A stretch of DNA of 50,734 nt from Gamarada debralockiae (Eukaryota > Ascomycota > Leotiomycetes > Helotiales > Hyphodiscaceae), in NCBI GenBank assembly GCA_002803225.1, contig NXFV01001165.1, positions 1 through 50,734 of the forward strand. Direction: 5' to 3'. The notes beneath the pieces are model-generated. The model had not been told where the DNA came from. It searched no databases and worked only from the letters and a program-made list of their open reading frames with translations. Made by a program: the position numbers and the translations under genes. This document shows positions 11,133 to 20,859 of the stretch, in pieces (the first letter of the stretch is position 1; each line of letters opens with the position of its first letter).

Positions 11133-12293
11133 TTAGAATCGATGAGGCGAGTTCTCATGTCTCCCATGCCCCGGCACAGGTGGTGCATTCTCCCCATCAA
11201 ACAAATCATCCAAAAACGCGCTCGGCGCCCTAGCCTCTCCATCCCTATTCAGATTCAACGTCGAGCTAGACGCACCATACGAATGGCCGTGCATTCCCGA
11301 GCTCTGCGGTCTAAACGCCGGACTATCAGGAGGCGTGGTCCCCATACTTCTCGCACGCGCGTATCCGTCTCTCGCTGGTCCGAGATTTGAGAGGGAGATG
11401 GCGGCTCCGTGTCCTTGCCCAATATGCGTCATTCCTTGTCCGTTCCCTGGTTGCGAGGTTCCCGATGCGTAGTATCCTGCGGGCAGGTAGTTCGAGCCTC
11501 TGTTTCCTGGATTCGCGAGACTGCCCGCACTGGCTGCTCCTGCAGTGGGGGAGAAGAAGAGGGAAGAAGCGGATGCGGCGCTCGGAGCAGTTGGTGGTCG
11601 GCCGCTTTTCTTGGCGTTCTTTGCTCCTAGAGCACCGAGAGAAATTGTGGAGTTGTGATCAGAGTACTTGTAGAATTGAGTAGGTGGAGTGTGGAATAGA
11701 GTTTTGGTATCGGGGTTGTATTGTGCTGCTGCTGCTCGCTTGACGGATCGGTGTAATGACCAGGCTACGAGGCCACGCCAGAGGAGAACGGACATGGCGA
11801 GGAAGCCGAGGATGGCTCCTACGGCGATGAAGACTGTTCCTTCGGGCATGTTGGATGATTGCATGTATGGGGCATTTGAGGTTGGGGGGACAGAGGGTGC
11901 GACAATCACGTATGCTCCTGTGATGGAAGGAAGACCTGTGGGTAAAGCACCGCCTGTTGTAGCTGTGCTGCCGCCTGTGATTGTTGGGATGGAGCCAGTT
12001 GCGGAGACTGAAGAACCAGAACCGGTGATAACGACAGAGGAGGACTGAATCGATTTTCCAGTCTGCGCTCCGGTCGTCGCAGCTGAGGAATCTGTGTTGG
12101 ACCCAGTTGCAGAACCTGTATTCGATGCTGTGGCTGCTGAGCCGGTGTTGGATGCGGTGTTTTGCGCCTCGCTCTCAGATTTGGCTGCTGAGGAGAGGTT
12201 GGGCACTCCCCCTGAAGTAGAATCAGCAGAGATGGGAGCTGCAAGAAGTGTAGCCGCCGCGAAGGCTACGAGATGCGATCGTGAGAACTTCAT
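11133..12293 (-). CDS. Single-pass membrane protein, CSI2-like
   Basis: Intronless, 386 aa, start ATG at 12293. Residues 1-23 form a signal peptide (MKFSRSHLVAFAAATLLAAP). Residues 24 to about 145 are a Ser/Thr/Gly-rich ectodomain that should be heavily O-glycosylated. A membrane span follows (GTVFIAVGAILGFLAMSVLLW), then LVAWSLHRSVKRAA and a long basic, Ser/Pro-rich cytoplasmic tail with SMGTTPPDSPAF-type phospho-sites. The layout and the NMPEGTVFIAVGAILG / WRGLVAW.LHRSVKRAA core match fungal proteins annotated as CSI2, implicated by name in chitin synthesis; I recall that assignment rather than having tested it. Probable location is vacuolar or plasma membrane. It lies divergent to FCF1. 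The frame is intact, and the ORFs opposite it are shadows. Confidence 0.85.
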   Translation of the reverse strand: MKFSRSHLVAFAAATLLAAPISADSTSGGVPNLSSAAKSESEAQNTASNTGSAATASNTGSATGSNTDSSAATTGAQTGKSIQSSSVVITGSGSSVSATGSIPTITGGSTATTGGALPTGLPSITGAYVIVAPSVPPTSNAPYMQSSNMPEGTVFIAVGAILGFLAMSVLLWRGLVAWSLHRSVKRAAAAQYNPDTKTLFHTPPTQFYKYSDHNSTISLGALGAKNAKKSGRPPTAPSAASASSLFFSPTAGAASAGSLANPGNRGSNYLPAGYYASGTSQPGNGQGMTHIGQGHGAAISLSNLGPARDGYARARSMGTTPPDSPAFRPQSSGMHGHSYGASSSTLNLNRDGEARAPSAFLDDLFDGENAPPVPGHGRHENSPHRF

Positions 12294-13027
12294 GGTGAAT
12301 GTATGTATGAGTATCCTGCCACGCTTTTACGGAATGTCGTTGAGAAGGCCGTCAATCGGCTGTCGTCGAGTCGTCCTCCCCTTTCCAATAATAATCGTAA
12401 TATGCTGATGAAAGTCGAAGTGAAGTTGGAATTGAAGGTCTGCGATGACCCGACCGCGGATGAGACCAGATCAAAACCTGTCGTGTTCGTGCCGCAGACG
12501 AGATTGGTGGGCTTCCTTCCCTGTTTCCAAGAAGGGAGAGCGATATTAATTCCCCTTCAATTAGCCAATCCTTCAAATCCAAACCCTTCAGCCTCTTCCA
12601 CACTCCTGGCGTAAGAAAATGCAATGCTGCGTTGTAGAATTGTTCCGTGAATGAAGCGAGTGTATGTGGAGCAAAAGAGTGAAGTCTCCTCGCATTGGTG
12701 TTTGCGTTAAGGATGTCCTCGCTCGTGTTGCTTCTTGCCTTCCAAATAAACGTTCCTGCATCCTTACCAGAAGTGGTTTAACTCAGTAGCACAGGCGCTA
12801 TTTTTAGGTTAACTGAGCGACCAGCTTGGAAGGGGGGCATAGATGCCTTGTTAATGAGGCTAAGAGGGCCTAGAGCAGGAAGAGAACCATTTTTCGGGCG
12901 GAGAGAGGCAGCAGAAAATGAACCGAGATAATTTTTGAGCTTCAACATTTTACCTAGGAGACTTGTTCCAGCACTTACAACGCCACAACTTCTTCCCATC
13001 TTCTTTGCACTACAGGTCGCTGCGAGA
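12294..13027. promoter_or_regulatory. Divergent intergenic region between the CSI2-like gene and FCF1
   Basis: The start codons of the two divergent genes are 734 bp apart, so this region must hold both promoters. No specific box is assigned. Short ORFs here show no domain. Confidence 0.4.
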
Positions 13028-13887
13028 ATGGGTACCGCGAAACGAACTCGCAAGTTTGGCGCAGTAAGTAATATTCGTTCCCTTCGCAAAAGCTTCCCCT
13101 TACCCCACATTCTAACCTTCTCCAGGTAAAGCGAATAATCGGTCAAAACGATGCTCGACTGAAGAAGAACAAGGACAAGGGGGAGATGGAAGGAAAGAAG
13201 GCCGAGAAGGGAACAGAGGTTGTACGAGAGGTTCCGCAGGTGTCCAGCGCTCTGTTCTTCCAGCATAACACCGCCCTCGTGCCGCCATACTCTGTGCTTG
13301 TGTGAGTATTCCCTTCTCTATGTCCCCAACTGACTGTTGTCCCACTTTCCTATGATTTCAAACCAAAGACTAATCCCCCTCTCACAGAGACACGAATTTC
13401 CTCTCCCATACCGTCCAACGAAAGCTCGACCTCCTCGAAACAATGATGGACACCCTCTATGGAAAATGCATTCCAATAATAACGTCCTGTACCATGGCCG
13501 AACTCGAGAAGCTTGGTCCCAGATATCGTATCGCTTTACGCATGGCGAGGGATGAACGCTTTGAGCGTTTACAGTGTTCTCATAAAGGGACATATGCGGA
13601 TGATTGTCTTGTGGATAGGGTATATAAACATAGGATTTATATTGTTGCTACAAATGATCGGGATTTGAAGAGACGTATGTATTGTGTTTTTTCTTCTTTC
13701 TTTCTTCTTTATTTTTTATTTTTGGTTTGTTTGGGGGAGGGGTGGTTGGGGGAGGATTTGGAACAGATGATGGAATGATTTTGCTGACGAGGGTTTAGGA
13801 CTGAGAAAGGTCCCTGGTGTACCGATCATGAGTGTGGCGAGGGGGAAGTACGTTATTGAAAGGCTACCGGATGCTCCTGAGAAGTAA
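13028..13887 (+). CDS. FCF1: FCF1/UTP24 PIN-domain pre-rRNA nuclease
   Basis: Four exons, 13028-13063, 13126-13301, 13388-13674 and 13799-13887, with canonical donors (GTAAGT, GTGAGT, GTATGT) and CAG/CAG/TAG acceptors. Together they give 195 aa, the usual FCF1 length. The product starts MGTAKRTRKFGA then VKRIIGQNDARLKKN. The PIN fold begins at NTALVPPYSVLVDTNFL, with the conserved first Asp in VDTNF. Further family blocks are CTMAELEKLGPRYRIALRMA, THKGTYADDC-like (HKGTYADDCLVDRV), IVATNDRDLKRR and the ending PGVPIMSV..YVIERLPD. FCF1 is a component of the nucleolar small-subunit processome and cuts pre-rRNA at A1/A2. Exon 1 is only 12 codons. All acidic PIN residues I can check are present, so the enzyme should be active. 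Confidence 0.97.
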
Positions 13888-14344
13888 TGAGGTGGGCTTC
13901 GGTTGTTGTGATAGAACGATTGCATTGGGCAAGATGTGGCGTTCAGGAAGGCATCGTATGGGAAATTGAATGAATGGGTTGCATTACTGGCGTTTACAGG
14001 TGGGATGAAAAGGAGGATACGTCCTCCATGTCTTTAAACGAACATTGGCGTCTGGCTGCTTTCTAGGGAAAGAGAGTAGGCTAACATCGCATGAGATGTT
14101 TCCTTCACAGGTCTTGAAATTAAGTCAGTCCGTTGATGAGTAGACTATCCATCGCGAAATGTTGATGCTGGGTGGTATTCTTTCTAAGCCCAGATATCCC
14201 ATCGCCAAGGAAATACGCGGACAGCAAATGTAGCCATACTTTATACACTGCACACTAATACACGCCAAAACATGAACTCCTTCCTTTCTTCCTTACTTCC
14301 TTCTGCCCTTCACTAAATTGCTCTTCATCCGTTTCAACTTGCGC
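13888..14344. other. 3' intergenic region between convergent FCF1 and BIG1
   Basis: Contains the 3' ends of two convergent genes and no further ORF. I see no recognisable element. Confidence 0.4.
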
Positions 14345-15598
14345 TTACTGCTGCTTCTTCTGTGCCGCCGGACCCATCTCCTTATCGAACGCACCATATG
14401 AAACTTGCAAGCTGCCTAGGGCAGAAAGACCCACACTCAGGATGGAGATGAGGAGTAGTCCTACGAGGAGGCCCATGAAGAGTCCTATTCCCAGATACAT
14501 CAGCATTCCATCTTCTGAATTCCAAAAACCTTCCCTCAAATCCCCAACCAAAAATGAAAAATAATGAAGAGAAGGGACAGGAGAGGGAGGGGGAGGAGAT
14601 GCTTACCGGGAGAAAAGAATTGGTATTTCTCAAACAAAGGCAACAAATCCGTAGCATTCGACGAGGTATTATCCTCTCTAATCCTGATGTTACGCTTGAG
14701 ATCAAAATGCTCTAGGTTCTGGAACTCGGGTTCGTAGATAGATACTTCTGAAGGTGAGTTGGAGGGTTGGATGGGGGTTGATGGTGGAGTGGAGAGGTAG
14801 ATGACGGTATATGTGTAGCCTTTTACGAGGTCTGTGAGGGGGGTGTGGAGTTTGGCGTCTATTACAACCAGAATTAGTATATATGCTACCAGGTGATTGG
14901 AAATGCGGAGTGATGTTAGGTTGGAGATGGATGAGAAGGACAGGGCCTGTGGGAAAATACCATTATCAGCCAAAACGCTCCTCCTCTCATCCTCTGCCGC
15001 CGGTAGGTCCTCCAATGTCGTCGTAACCACGACCTTCTTCCCCTCCCTCAGCGCTTCCTTCCACGCCCCATTCCCCACGTCATCAAAATCCAGAACTCCT
15101 CCGCATTGCGCATCAATCTCCCTCACAATCTCATTCACACCGATATCCTGCAATCCTACAACTTCTGATACGGAATATCGAGAATGAACTCCGGGGTTCG
15201 TGAGTGCTCTCCTTAAGTGCGGAATGGAGTCTGGTGATGAGAGATCGGAGGAGGAAAGCGAGGGTTGCGAGATGATGTAGAAGAGTTCTGAGGGGCAGCC
15301 GGACAGGAATTGCTTAGTTGTTGAGAGGATGGAGGTGGAGGATTGGAGTTGTACTGTTGATGGGGTATTTTTGAGCTCTTTTGGTAATCTAAATAACAAA
15401 CCGATTAGTATTGCCCTCCTCTCAGTCTACAAAAGCTCGAAGCTGGTGATCGGAATCTTGCAGCCTGCGAGCAGATTCCAGATGAGTGAATGGGATTGGG
15501 ACATACGGAGAAGAAGAGAAAAGCAGGAACGGCGACGTGTCCTTAAACGCCTGCGCAGCACCGGCGCAAGCTGTGAGAGCAGCTATCGAGAGACGCAT
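14345..15598 (-). CDS. BIG1: BIG1-type ER membrane protein (beta-1,6-glucan synthesis / V-ATPase accessory-like)
   Basis: Exons 15598-15507, 15388-14607 and 14484-14345 total 1,014 nt, 337 aa. Introns are 15506-15389 (GTATGT..TTTAG) and 14606-14485 (GTAAGC..AATAG). Exon 1 is a signal peptide, MRLSIAALTACAGAAQA, followed by FKDTSPFLLFSS, the family start. The luminal part ends YTYTVIYLSTPPST and KYQFFSPG. Exon 3 supplies the C-terminal span LFMGLLVGLLLISILSVGL and the short tail LQVSYGAFDKEMGP, diagnostic of BIG1 and related to the V-ATPase Ac45 tail. In yeast BIG1 is an ER protein needed for beta-1,6-glucan. A segment near 14850-14890 contains an intron-like TACTAAT..AATAG, so a small extra intron inside exon 2 is possible. 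It is divergent from RRP17. Confidence 0.85.
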
Positions 15599-15816
15599 TT
15601 TGCTGTGGTTAACTTGAGTGACGTTGGCGAAGCTCTGATCTCGAGCTCTGATAATGCTGGCTCTGCTGCACCCCTGTCACATCAAGGCTTCCGTATAATT
15701 TTTTGTTTCGCCAAAATTCCCCTCCATCAAATCGAGAACTCCAAACCCCAGCTTCACCCTCCTTCTCCCCTACCTCGACCATTCCAAATCTCCAATCTTG
15801 GGGTGGGTCAGGAAAT
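15599..15816. promoter_or_regulatory. 218-bp divergent promoter, BIG1 / RRP17
   Basis: Only 218 bp separate the two start codons, so transcription of both genes must start from this short shared region. Pyrimidine-rich tracts precede the RRP17 ATG. No factor site is assigned. Confidence 0.55.
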
Positions 15817-16586
15817 ATGGCAGCTGCAGAACCCAGAATCTTCAACAATCCCCGACCTAAAAAGTCATTACTTCCTCCCCCTTCCAAAAAGCGAAAGACA
15901 GACCATAAGATCGAAGAGATATCATTTGATTTCAACGCGCGCGCTGATTACTTGACGGGCTTTCACAAAAGGAAGGTGCAGCGGGCTACGAGGGCGAAGG
16001 CTGAGGCGGAGAAGAAAGCTAGGGAGGAGAAGATTGTTTTGAGGAAGCAGGTATGTCACAATTGAGGGAAAGGGTGGCTATATTTTGGTTTATAGGGACG
16101 TGAAATGGGGTTGGATAGTGGCTAATTGGATTGGGTTAGTTACGACAAGAGAGGAAGCAGGAATTGCAGGAACATGTTGATGCTGTCAATGCGCTATTGA
16201 AGGATGTCAACGGGGCAGGCGCGGAGGGGGAAGAGGACGAGGACGAGGACGAGTGGGGTGGGATTCAAGACGAGAAAGCGGGTGTGGAAGCTGTGGATCA
16301 TGAAGAGGAGTATATTGACGAGGATAAATACACAACCGTCACAGTGGAAGCAGTTGATGTGTCGAAGGAAGGATTAACAAAAGTCGGAGAGGATGACTCG
16401 GAGGACGAGACTTCAGAAGCAGACACAAAACCCGTGGAGAAGGAGGAAGCGTCGGGGAAGAAGGTTTGGCCGAAGAAGCCCAAGAAGAAGTTCAGATATG
16501 AAAGCAAAGCAGAGAGGAAGGTAACACGAGGCAAGCAAAAGGCCAGCAACAAAGCAAGAGCTGATGCCCGCAGAGGCAATGGCTGA
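15817..16586 (+). CDS. RRP17: RRP17/NOL12 family ribosome-biogenesis protein
   Basis: Exons 15817-16050 and 16140-16586 (intron GTATGT..GTTAG, 89 nt) give 226 aa. The N-terminal half has the family core EEISFDFNARADYLTGFHKRKVQRATRAKAEAEKKAREE, continuing across the intron as VLRKQLRQERKQEL. The middle is strongly acidic (EGEEDEDEDEWGG, then EDDSEDETSEAD). The C-terminus is very basic, KKVWPKKPKKKFRYESKAERK..RADARRG, a nucleolar/RNA-binding tail. Yeast Rrp17 is a 5'-3' exonuclease of 60S pre-rRNA maturation and human NOL12 is the orthologue. Start choice: MAAAEPRIFNNPRPKK is the first ATG in frame with the conserved block. Confidence 0.9.
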
Positions 16587-16854
16587 ATGGAAACCTTTAT
16601 GAGCAATGTCGAAGCGGAAGAGCAATACGTGACGTTCATCCATTGATATCAACCTGGCAACAAAAAGCAATCCATAGCTAGAACAGCGGACACCCGCCAG
16701 CGCATACGGAGCCTAACTGCAGCAATTATACCCATTCCATGCAATCCATCATCAGGTCTCTAGAATCCGTAGCTCTCATCATACCACGAAGAAACCGGCT
16801 GCCAGAAGTAATCTATCTCGCAGGTATTCCTCCACCAGGGAAAGGAGAAGAAGC

Positions 16855-17550
16855 TTAGATGTTGCCAATCTCTTGCTGGAAGTCCTCCAATTCCTTCTGG
16901 ACGGCGGCGTATTTCTTGGCCATCTCCTCGAACTTTGCCTCCCACTGGTCACGATCTTGCTCAAGGGCTTGGACTTTGCGCTCGAAGTGGCCGGCCTTGA
17001 CATCAGTTTGGCGGAGTCTGCGGAGGGTGTTGTCAGCTCATAGTTCTCTCGCAATATCATTTCCCATTCCCAAATTCATCTGTAATACCATGAAAATACC
17101 ACTTACTTGTCATTCGTCTCACGAAGATTCTTATCAGCCTCCTCAGCTTCCTCCTCCAACAGCTGCAATCTCCGTTGAAGAGTCTCATTCTGTGTGCCAT
17201 GCTGAGTACCCTCATCCGCCAAAGCCTTCGCATCCTTCACGACACCCTCAAGCTTCTCGACCTCAGCCTCTAGCAGACCATTCTTGTGTTGGAGGGAGGT
17301 GATCTCTTGTTCCTTCTGCAGGTTCTCTTGCTCGAGGGCCTTGACTTGCTTTTGGAGCTCTTCGACTTTGGAGGTTGCTTCGTCGGCCTCGATACGGAGG
17401 GAGTTCATTTTCTGTGTGCCATGGATTAGTATTGCTGTCGCGGGATTGCAGGAGAGATGTGGTGCGATACTGGGAGCTTCGATAGGGGGAGAGGTACAAA
17501 TGGCGGGGTTGTTGCGGTGGGATGAAACTTACTTCCTTGATGCGATCCAT
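16855..17550 (-). CDS. Tropomyosin
   Basis: Exons 17550-17533 (only MDRIKE), 17411-17107 and 17017-16855 give 161 aa, exactly the length of the short fungal tropomyosins such as fission yeast Cdc8. Introns start GTAAGT and GTAAGT and end ACAG and GCAG. The whole product is a continuous coiled coil with heptads: KMNSLRIEADEATSKVEEL.., LEQENLQKEQEITSLQHKN.., ending KKYAAVQKELEDFQQEIGNI. Tropomyosin binds along formin-made actin cables and contractile rings and protects them from severing. The tiny first exon is typical of filamentous fungi. It is divergent from the KTP-motif gene. Confidence 0.97.
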
Positions 17551-17875
17551 GATGACGGTGATTTGACGTCAACTTGTATGTTGTGTATTGTAGTATTTGT
17601 TCGTGGGTACCGCGTCGTTGCAGTGAGATGATGTTGTATTACAGAAGTTGTAGATTCAGAAGCTCGTTGAAGTTGGAGGAGTGATTTGGAGACACGAGGC
17701 ATCCGAACAGGGGTGAAAGGCGGTCGCTTCAATTTTGCCGGAGTCGAGTTGCTGTGGGAACAGAACCTAAACAAATCCAAAGCTCCTTTCGACTTCCCCT
17801 TTTCCAACATCACGACAAATTTCAATGTAATACTTGCAATCCATCAATTAAGTATTGCTGTACAAATCTACGAAA
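17551..17875. promoter_or_regulatory. 325-bp divergent promoter, tropomyosin / KTP-motif protein
   Basis: The start codons at 17550 (minus) and 17876 (plus) leave 325 bp for both promoters. No specific element is assigned. Confidence 0.45.
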
Positions 17876-19223
17876 ATGCTGGCAGCACGCGATCAAGAGA
17901 ATTTGGTCCATGGCCATCAACAAGTCGCGGCTTCGAAGCCACTGAATCAGAGCACACGAGGTCTACAACCCAAGACACCTGGAAATCGATATCCAAAGAC
18001 GCCTTTGAAAGTCCCATTACATGATGAGAATGCGCCAGGAGGTTTTGGCGGGAAATTGGTCAAGGGGAAGGGATTGGAGAATTTGGCTGCTGGAACAAAG
18101 GGTGCAACATTTAACAAGGATGACTTTGTCACACCAATTGGTACGCCAGCTTCATTTACGGTATGGGGATCTTGCTAATGTCTTTTTCGCAGGTCCTCGA
18201 ACACGAGCTCCCTTGGGTATGAAAACTACCAACGCGAAGGCAAAGGCATTCCAAACACCCGCCGGTCCTGCACCCGAAAAAGAGCTCCAGAAGGCACAAG
18301 CACCACAAACCAGCGCCCGAAGACCCAAGAAAGTTACACATGCCGAAACCTCCAAGATAGCTGTACATGGCGACGAATCCCCATTGACAGAACGGGATGT
18401 CGAATATGCGCCTCCTAAGCCAAAAGATATACCTTATGAGTCCGAAGACTTTCCCAACGGCTGCCTCAACTACGATGCTTTGAAGCCGGGAAATCTCATG
18501 CGAGGTATCCATCAGAAGTATTACAATCAGGTCGATGAGAATGGTCTTACGAAAATGGATCGAGAATACGAGGCGGCATATCAGAAATCGGCTAAGGAGG
18601 CAGATGAGCGGATAATGAAGATGATGGAGGAGGATTGGACTATTGGTGATGTCCCGGAGACGTTTCGCCATTTGAAGAAGAAGCAGCCTGTTGCCAAGGA
18701 TGTTGCCAAGCCTATTGAGAAGAGGGCTGCACCTCTTTCTAGCAAGGGACCCGCCACTATTGCCTCGAGAAAAGCTGCCTCTGCATTGTCAGTCGCTCCC
18801 AAGTCAATAGCCATCCCACCGAAGAACACGAAGCCGAAACCAGCAACATCTTTCCTCTCGCGCCCCAAGCCCGCTCCTGCAGCACCAACCAACAACCCTA
18901 TAGTGGCAGCAGCCGCCTCCCGAAGCACAATCGGATACACGAAAGGTCGCAATGCATCCACGGCACTGAAGAAAAGAGAAGGAGGCTTCACTCGCTCCGT
19001 CAGCAACCTATCTCAAGGCTCAGATAGTACCATCACTCCTGCACGATTCGCGGAGAAGGAAAGTGGACCTGGTAGTGAGGAATGGCGAAGACTTAAGTTC
19101 TTGGGTGCTTTTGATATCGATGAAGAGGACCTGGAGCCGGGATTGAGGGGTGCGTTGCCGGAATGTTTAAGGAAGGATGAAGAGGATGATGAGGAGTTTG
19201 TTCTAACTTTGGGCTCGTCCTGA
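17876..19223 (+). CDS. Conserved fungal protein with KTP motifs, possibly securin-like
   Basis: Exons 17876-18140 and 18193-19223 (52-nt intron, GTACGC..GCAG) give 431 aa. The N-terminus has RDQENLV, then PLNQSTRGLQPKTPGNRYPK, KTPLKVPLHDENAPG and, across the splice, FVTPIGPRTRAPLGMKTTNAKAK. The repeated TP sites preceded by lysine look like CDK targets. The middle carries YESEDFPNGCLNYDALKPGN and a helical MDREYEAAYQKSAKEADER. The end is low-complexity, closing with EEWRRLKFLGAFDIDEEDLEPGL. Proteins with this N-terminal pattern are widespread in Pezizomycotina. The DQEN (KEN-like) and TP-rich start, disorder and acidic end recall securin-type anaphase substrates, but that is inference. The start is the first ATG in frame. 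Confidence 0.85.
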
Positions 19224-19773
19224 GAAGTTTTTAATAGCTTGGATTGCCTGATTAGTTAGAGGCATTGGGGGTTTATGGCGCCTGTATTGGCGTTTGGTAT
19301 GGGGAAACACATCGGAGCTTTGTCTTCCCCATCTTGATATTGGAGCGGGTTAGGGACCTTAGGGCTATCAAAAACATTACCAAATTATTACTGTACGTAT
19401 AATCATGTCCAAATAGACTACTTTCACCATAAAGTTTCGGCTTTTTTTAATGGCAAATTCCAGACTGTCACGTGTGTGCACGCAGTCAGACAAATCGGGT
19501 CCCCTCCACAACCAAATGGTTGGAGCTACGCCCTGATCGGTATCTCGAATTGAAAACTGGCCATATCAATAAAGCGTTTCTCTCTTTGAAGCTCATTTCA
19601 TCTTCCTCTTTCATTCCCCTCAAAGCCCCTCACTCCCAGCTTCCCAACCACTCTTTCTTGGGCCTTGCATTCAACCTCAAGCAGCAGTACTCGTAGCAGT
19701 ACTCGTAATAGTTTGTGTAGGCATGGTCATCTATTCTAACAAACCAGCACCTCTTCTCACTACCCCAGCCCTC
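19224..19773. other. Intergenic stretch, nothing recognised
   Basis: 3' flank of the KTP-motif gene and downstream sequence. Only short plus-strand ORFs without signatures. Confidence 0.4.
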
Positions 19774-20465
19774 TCAAGCCAAGATCAAACCAGGGAACAT
19801 AGGAGAACTTGCAGTCCCAATCACAACAGAATATACCAGAGAAACGTCCACCACGGTCGCCGACGCTTCCGGTAACATGAAACATTTATAGGCGCTGCTG
19901 ATTCTAGTCGGATCGTAATCACACGCTGAAAGGAATGTCGGGAGGGCTGTTGCTTTGGGAACTCTTAGGAGGAAGCCTGGTGAAGTCACCGTTCTATCTG
20001 AAGTCATCAGTCCAAAGCTTTCAAACATCCAATTCGCTCAAGATTATTCTCATAATTCTTAGATGAGATCAATTCCGGAAATATAGAGGCGGCCAGGAGT
20101 GGACGATGAAAATGGTAGGTACGTGGTCACAGTAATAGTAGTGAAAGGCTGCGTAGCTTGATTAATGAGTGTCTCGGTGAAGGTTTGAGTAGGTTGCAGA
20201 CTGACGGTCCCGCATGGCGGGATGTAAGTGTCGCAGAATTGGACGGCGGCGCTGCTCTAGCCGAGGAGAGCGCGGAGGCAATTATTGTGTGTGCATGCTG
20301 TGTAGACGTCAGTTCTGAGCAATGAAAGACTAGATCTTACGAAATGGTATTCGGTGCTTTACCTCGAGTCTTGAGATTTTGATCTCTGTCTTGAAGGGCT
20401 GGAACAGCGGCTGCCTATGTGAGAAGCAAGGACAAAAGTAAAGAAGTGAGAAGCGTGGAATGCAT
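19774..20465 (-). pseudogene. Relic of a secreted Cys/Thr-rich fungal protein
   Basis: An ATG at 20465 starts a signal-peptide-like stretch (MHSTLLTSLLLSLLLT) that meets a TAG at 20417-20415 before AAAVPA. Further along, one frame reads HNNCLRALLG, then TAG (20259-20257), then SSAAVQFCDTYIPPCGTVSL and TVTTYLPFSSSTPG. A later frame ends with TALPTFLSACDYDPTRISSAYKCF and stops at 19774. The pattern NCLRAL..S.AVQFC.....RISSAC.CF is a common layout of fungal extracellular proteins of unknown function. Here two stops and a Tyr where Cys is expected (SSAYKCF) can each be explained by a C-to-T change in CpA on one strand or the other. The frames do not join cleanly, so I call it decayed. Confidence 0.5.
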
Positions 20466-20859
20466 CGCGGTTGATGAGTTACAGGGTTCAATGTGATATG
20501 CTAAGCTGTCAAGTCGTCAAGGACACTTGAACGGAAACGTTGCAAGCTTTGGAAGAGTTTCCACTTCTTGAAATGGCACAAGGATTAAGAGGGAATCGAA
20601 AAAGCCGGGGAAAGACCCTTTTTTTCGTGTGGGGTAAAAAGAGAGGTTATGCGGCTGCAAAATGCAGCCACCCGGTCTGGCTAAATCGGGAACACGAGGT
20701 ACTGTACAGGAAGCCTTCTACAACCACACTTTCAACGCTTCCAATCAAGCGTCGACCATGCCCACTACTGTAGGAGTTCTAGTATTGGGAACACAACTTA
20801 GACCATGATGGGGAGTCTGATGGTATGTGGACTCTTTCAATGCTCTTGACTTCTGGGCT
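20466..20859. other. Intergenic stretch, nothing recognised
   Basis: Upstream flank of the secreted-protein relic and 3' flank of the P450 gene. One short plus ORF without signature. Confidence 0.4.

Noticed and set aside
11387..12408. Plus-strand ORFs opposite the CSI2-like gene
   Set aside because: They overlap a gene with signal peptide and membrane span and have the skewed composition of antisense shadows.
14850..14890. Third intron in BIG1 (GTAGCA..TACTAAT..AATAG)
   Set aside because: Only about 31 nt with this donor, too short, and the frame is open without it. Noted as a possibility in the gene entry.
16298..16670. Minus-strand ORFs opposite RRP17
   Set aside because: Reverse complement of acidic/basic low-complexity coding DNA.
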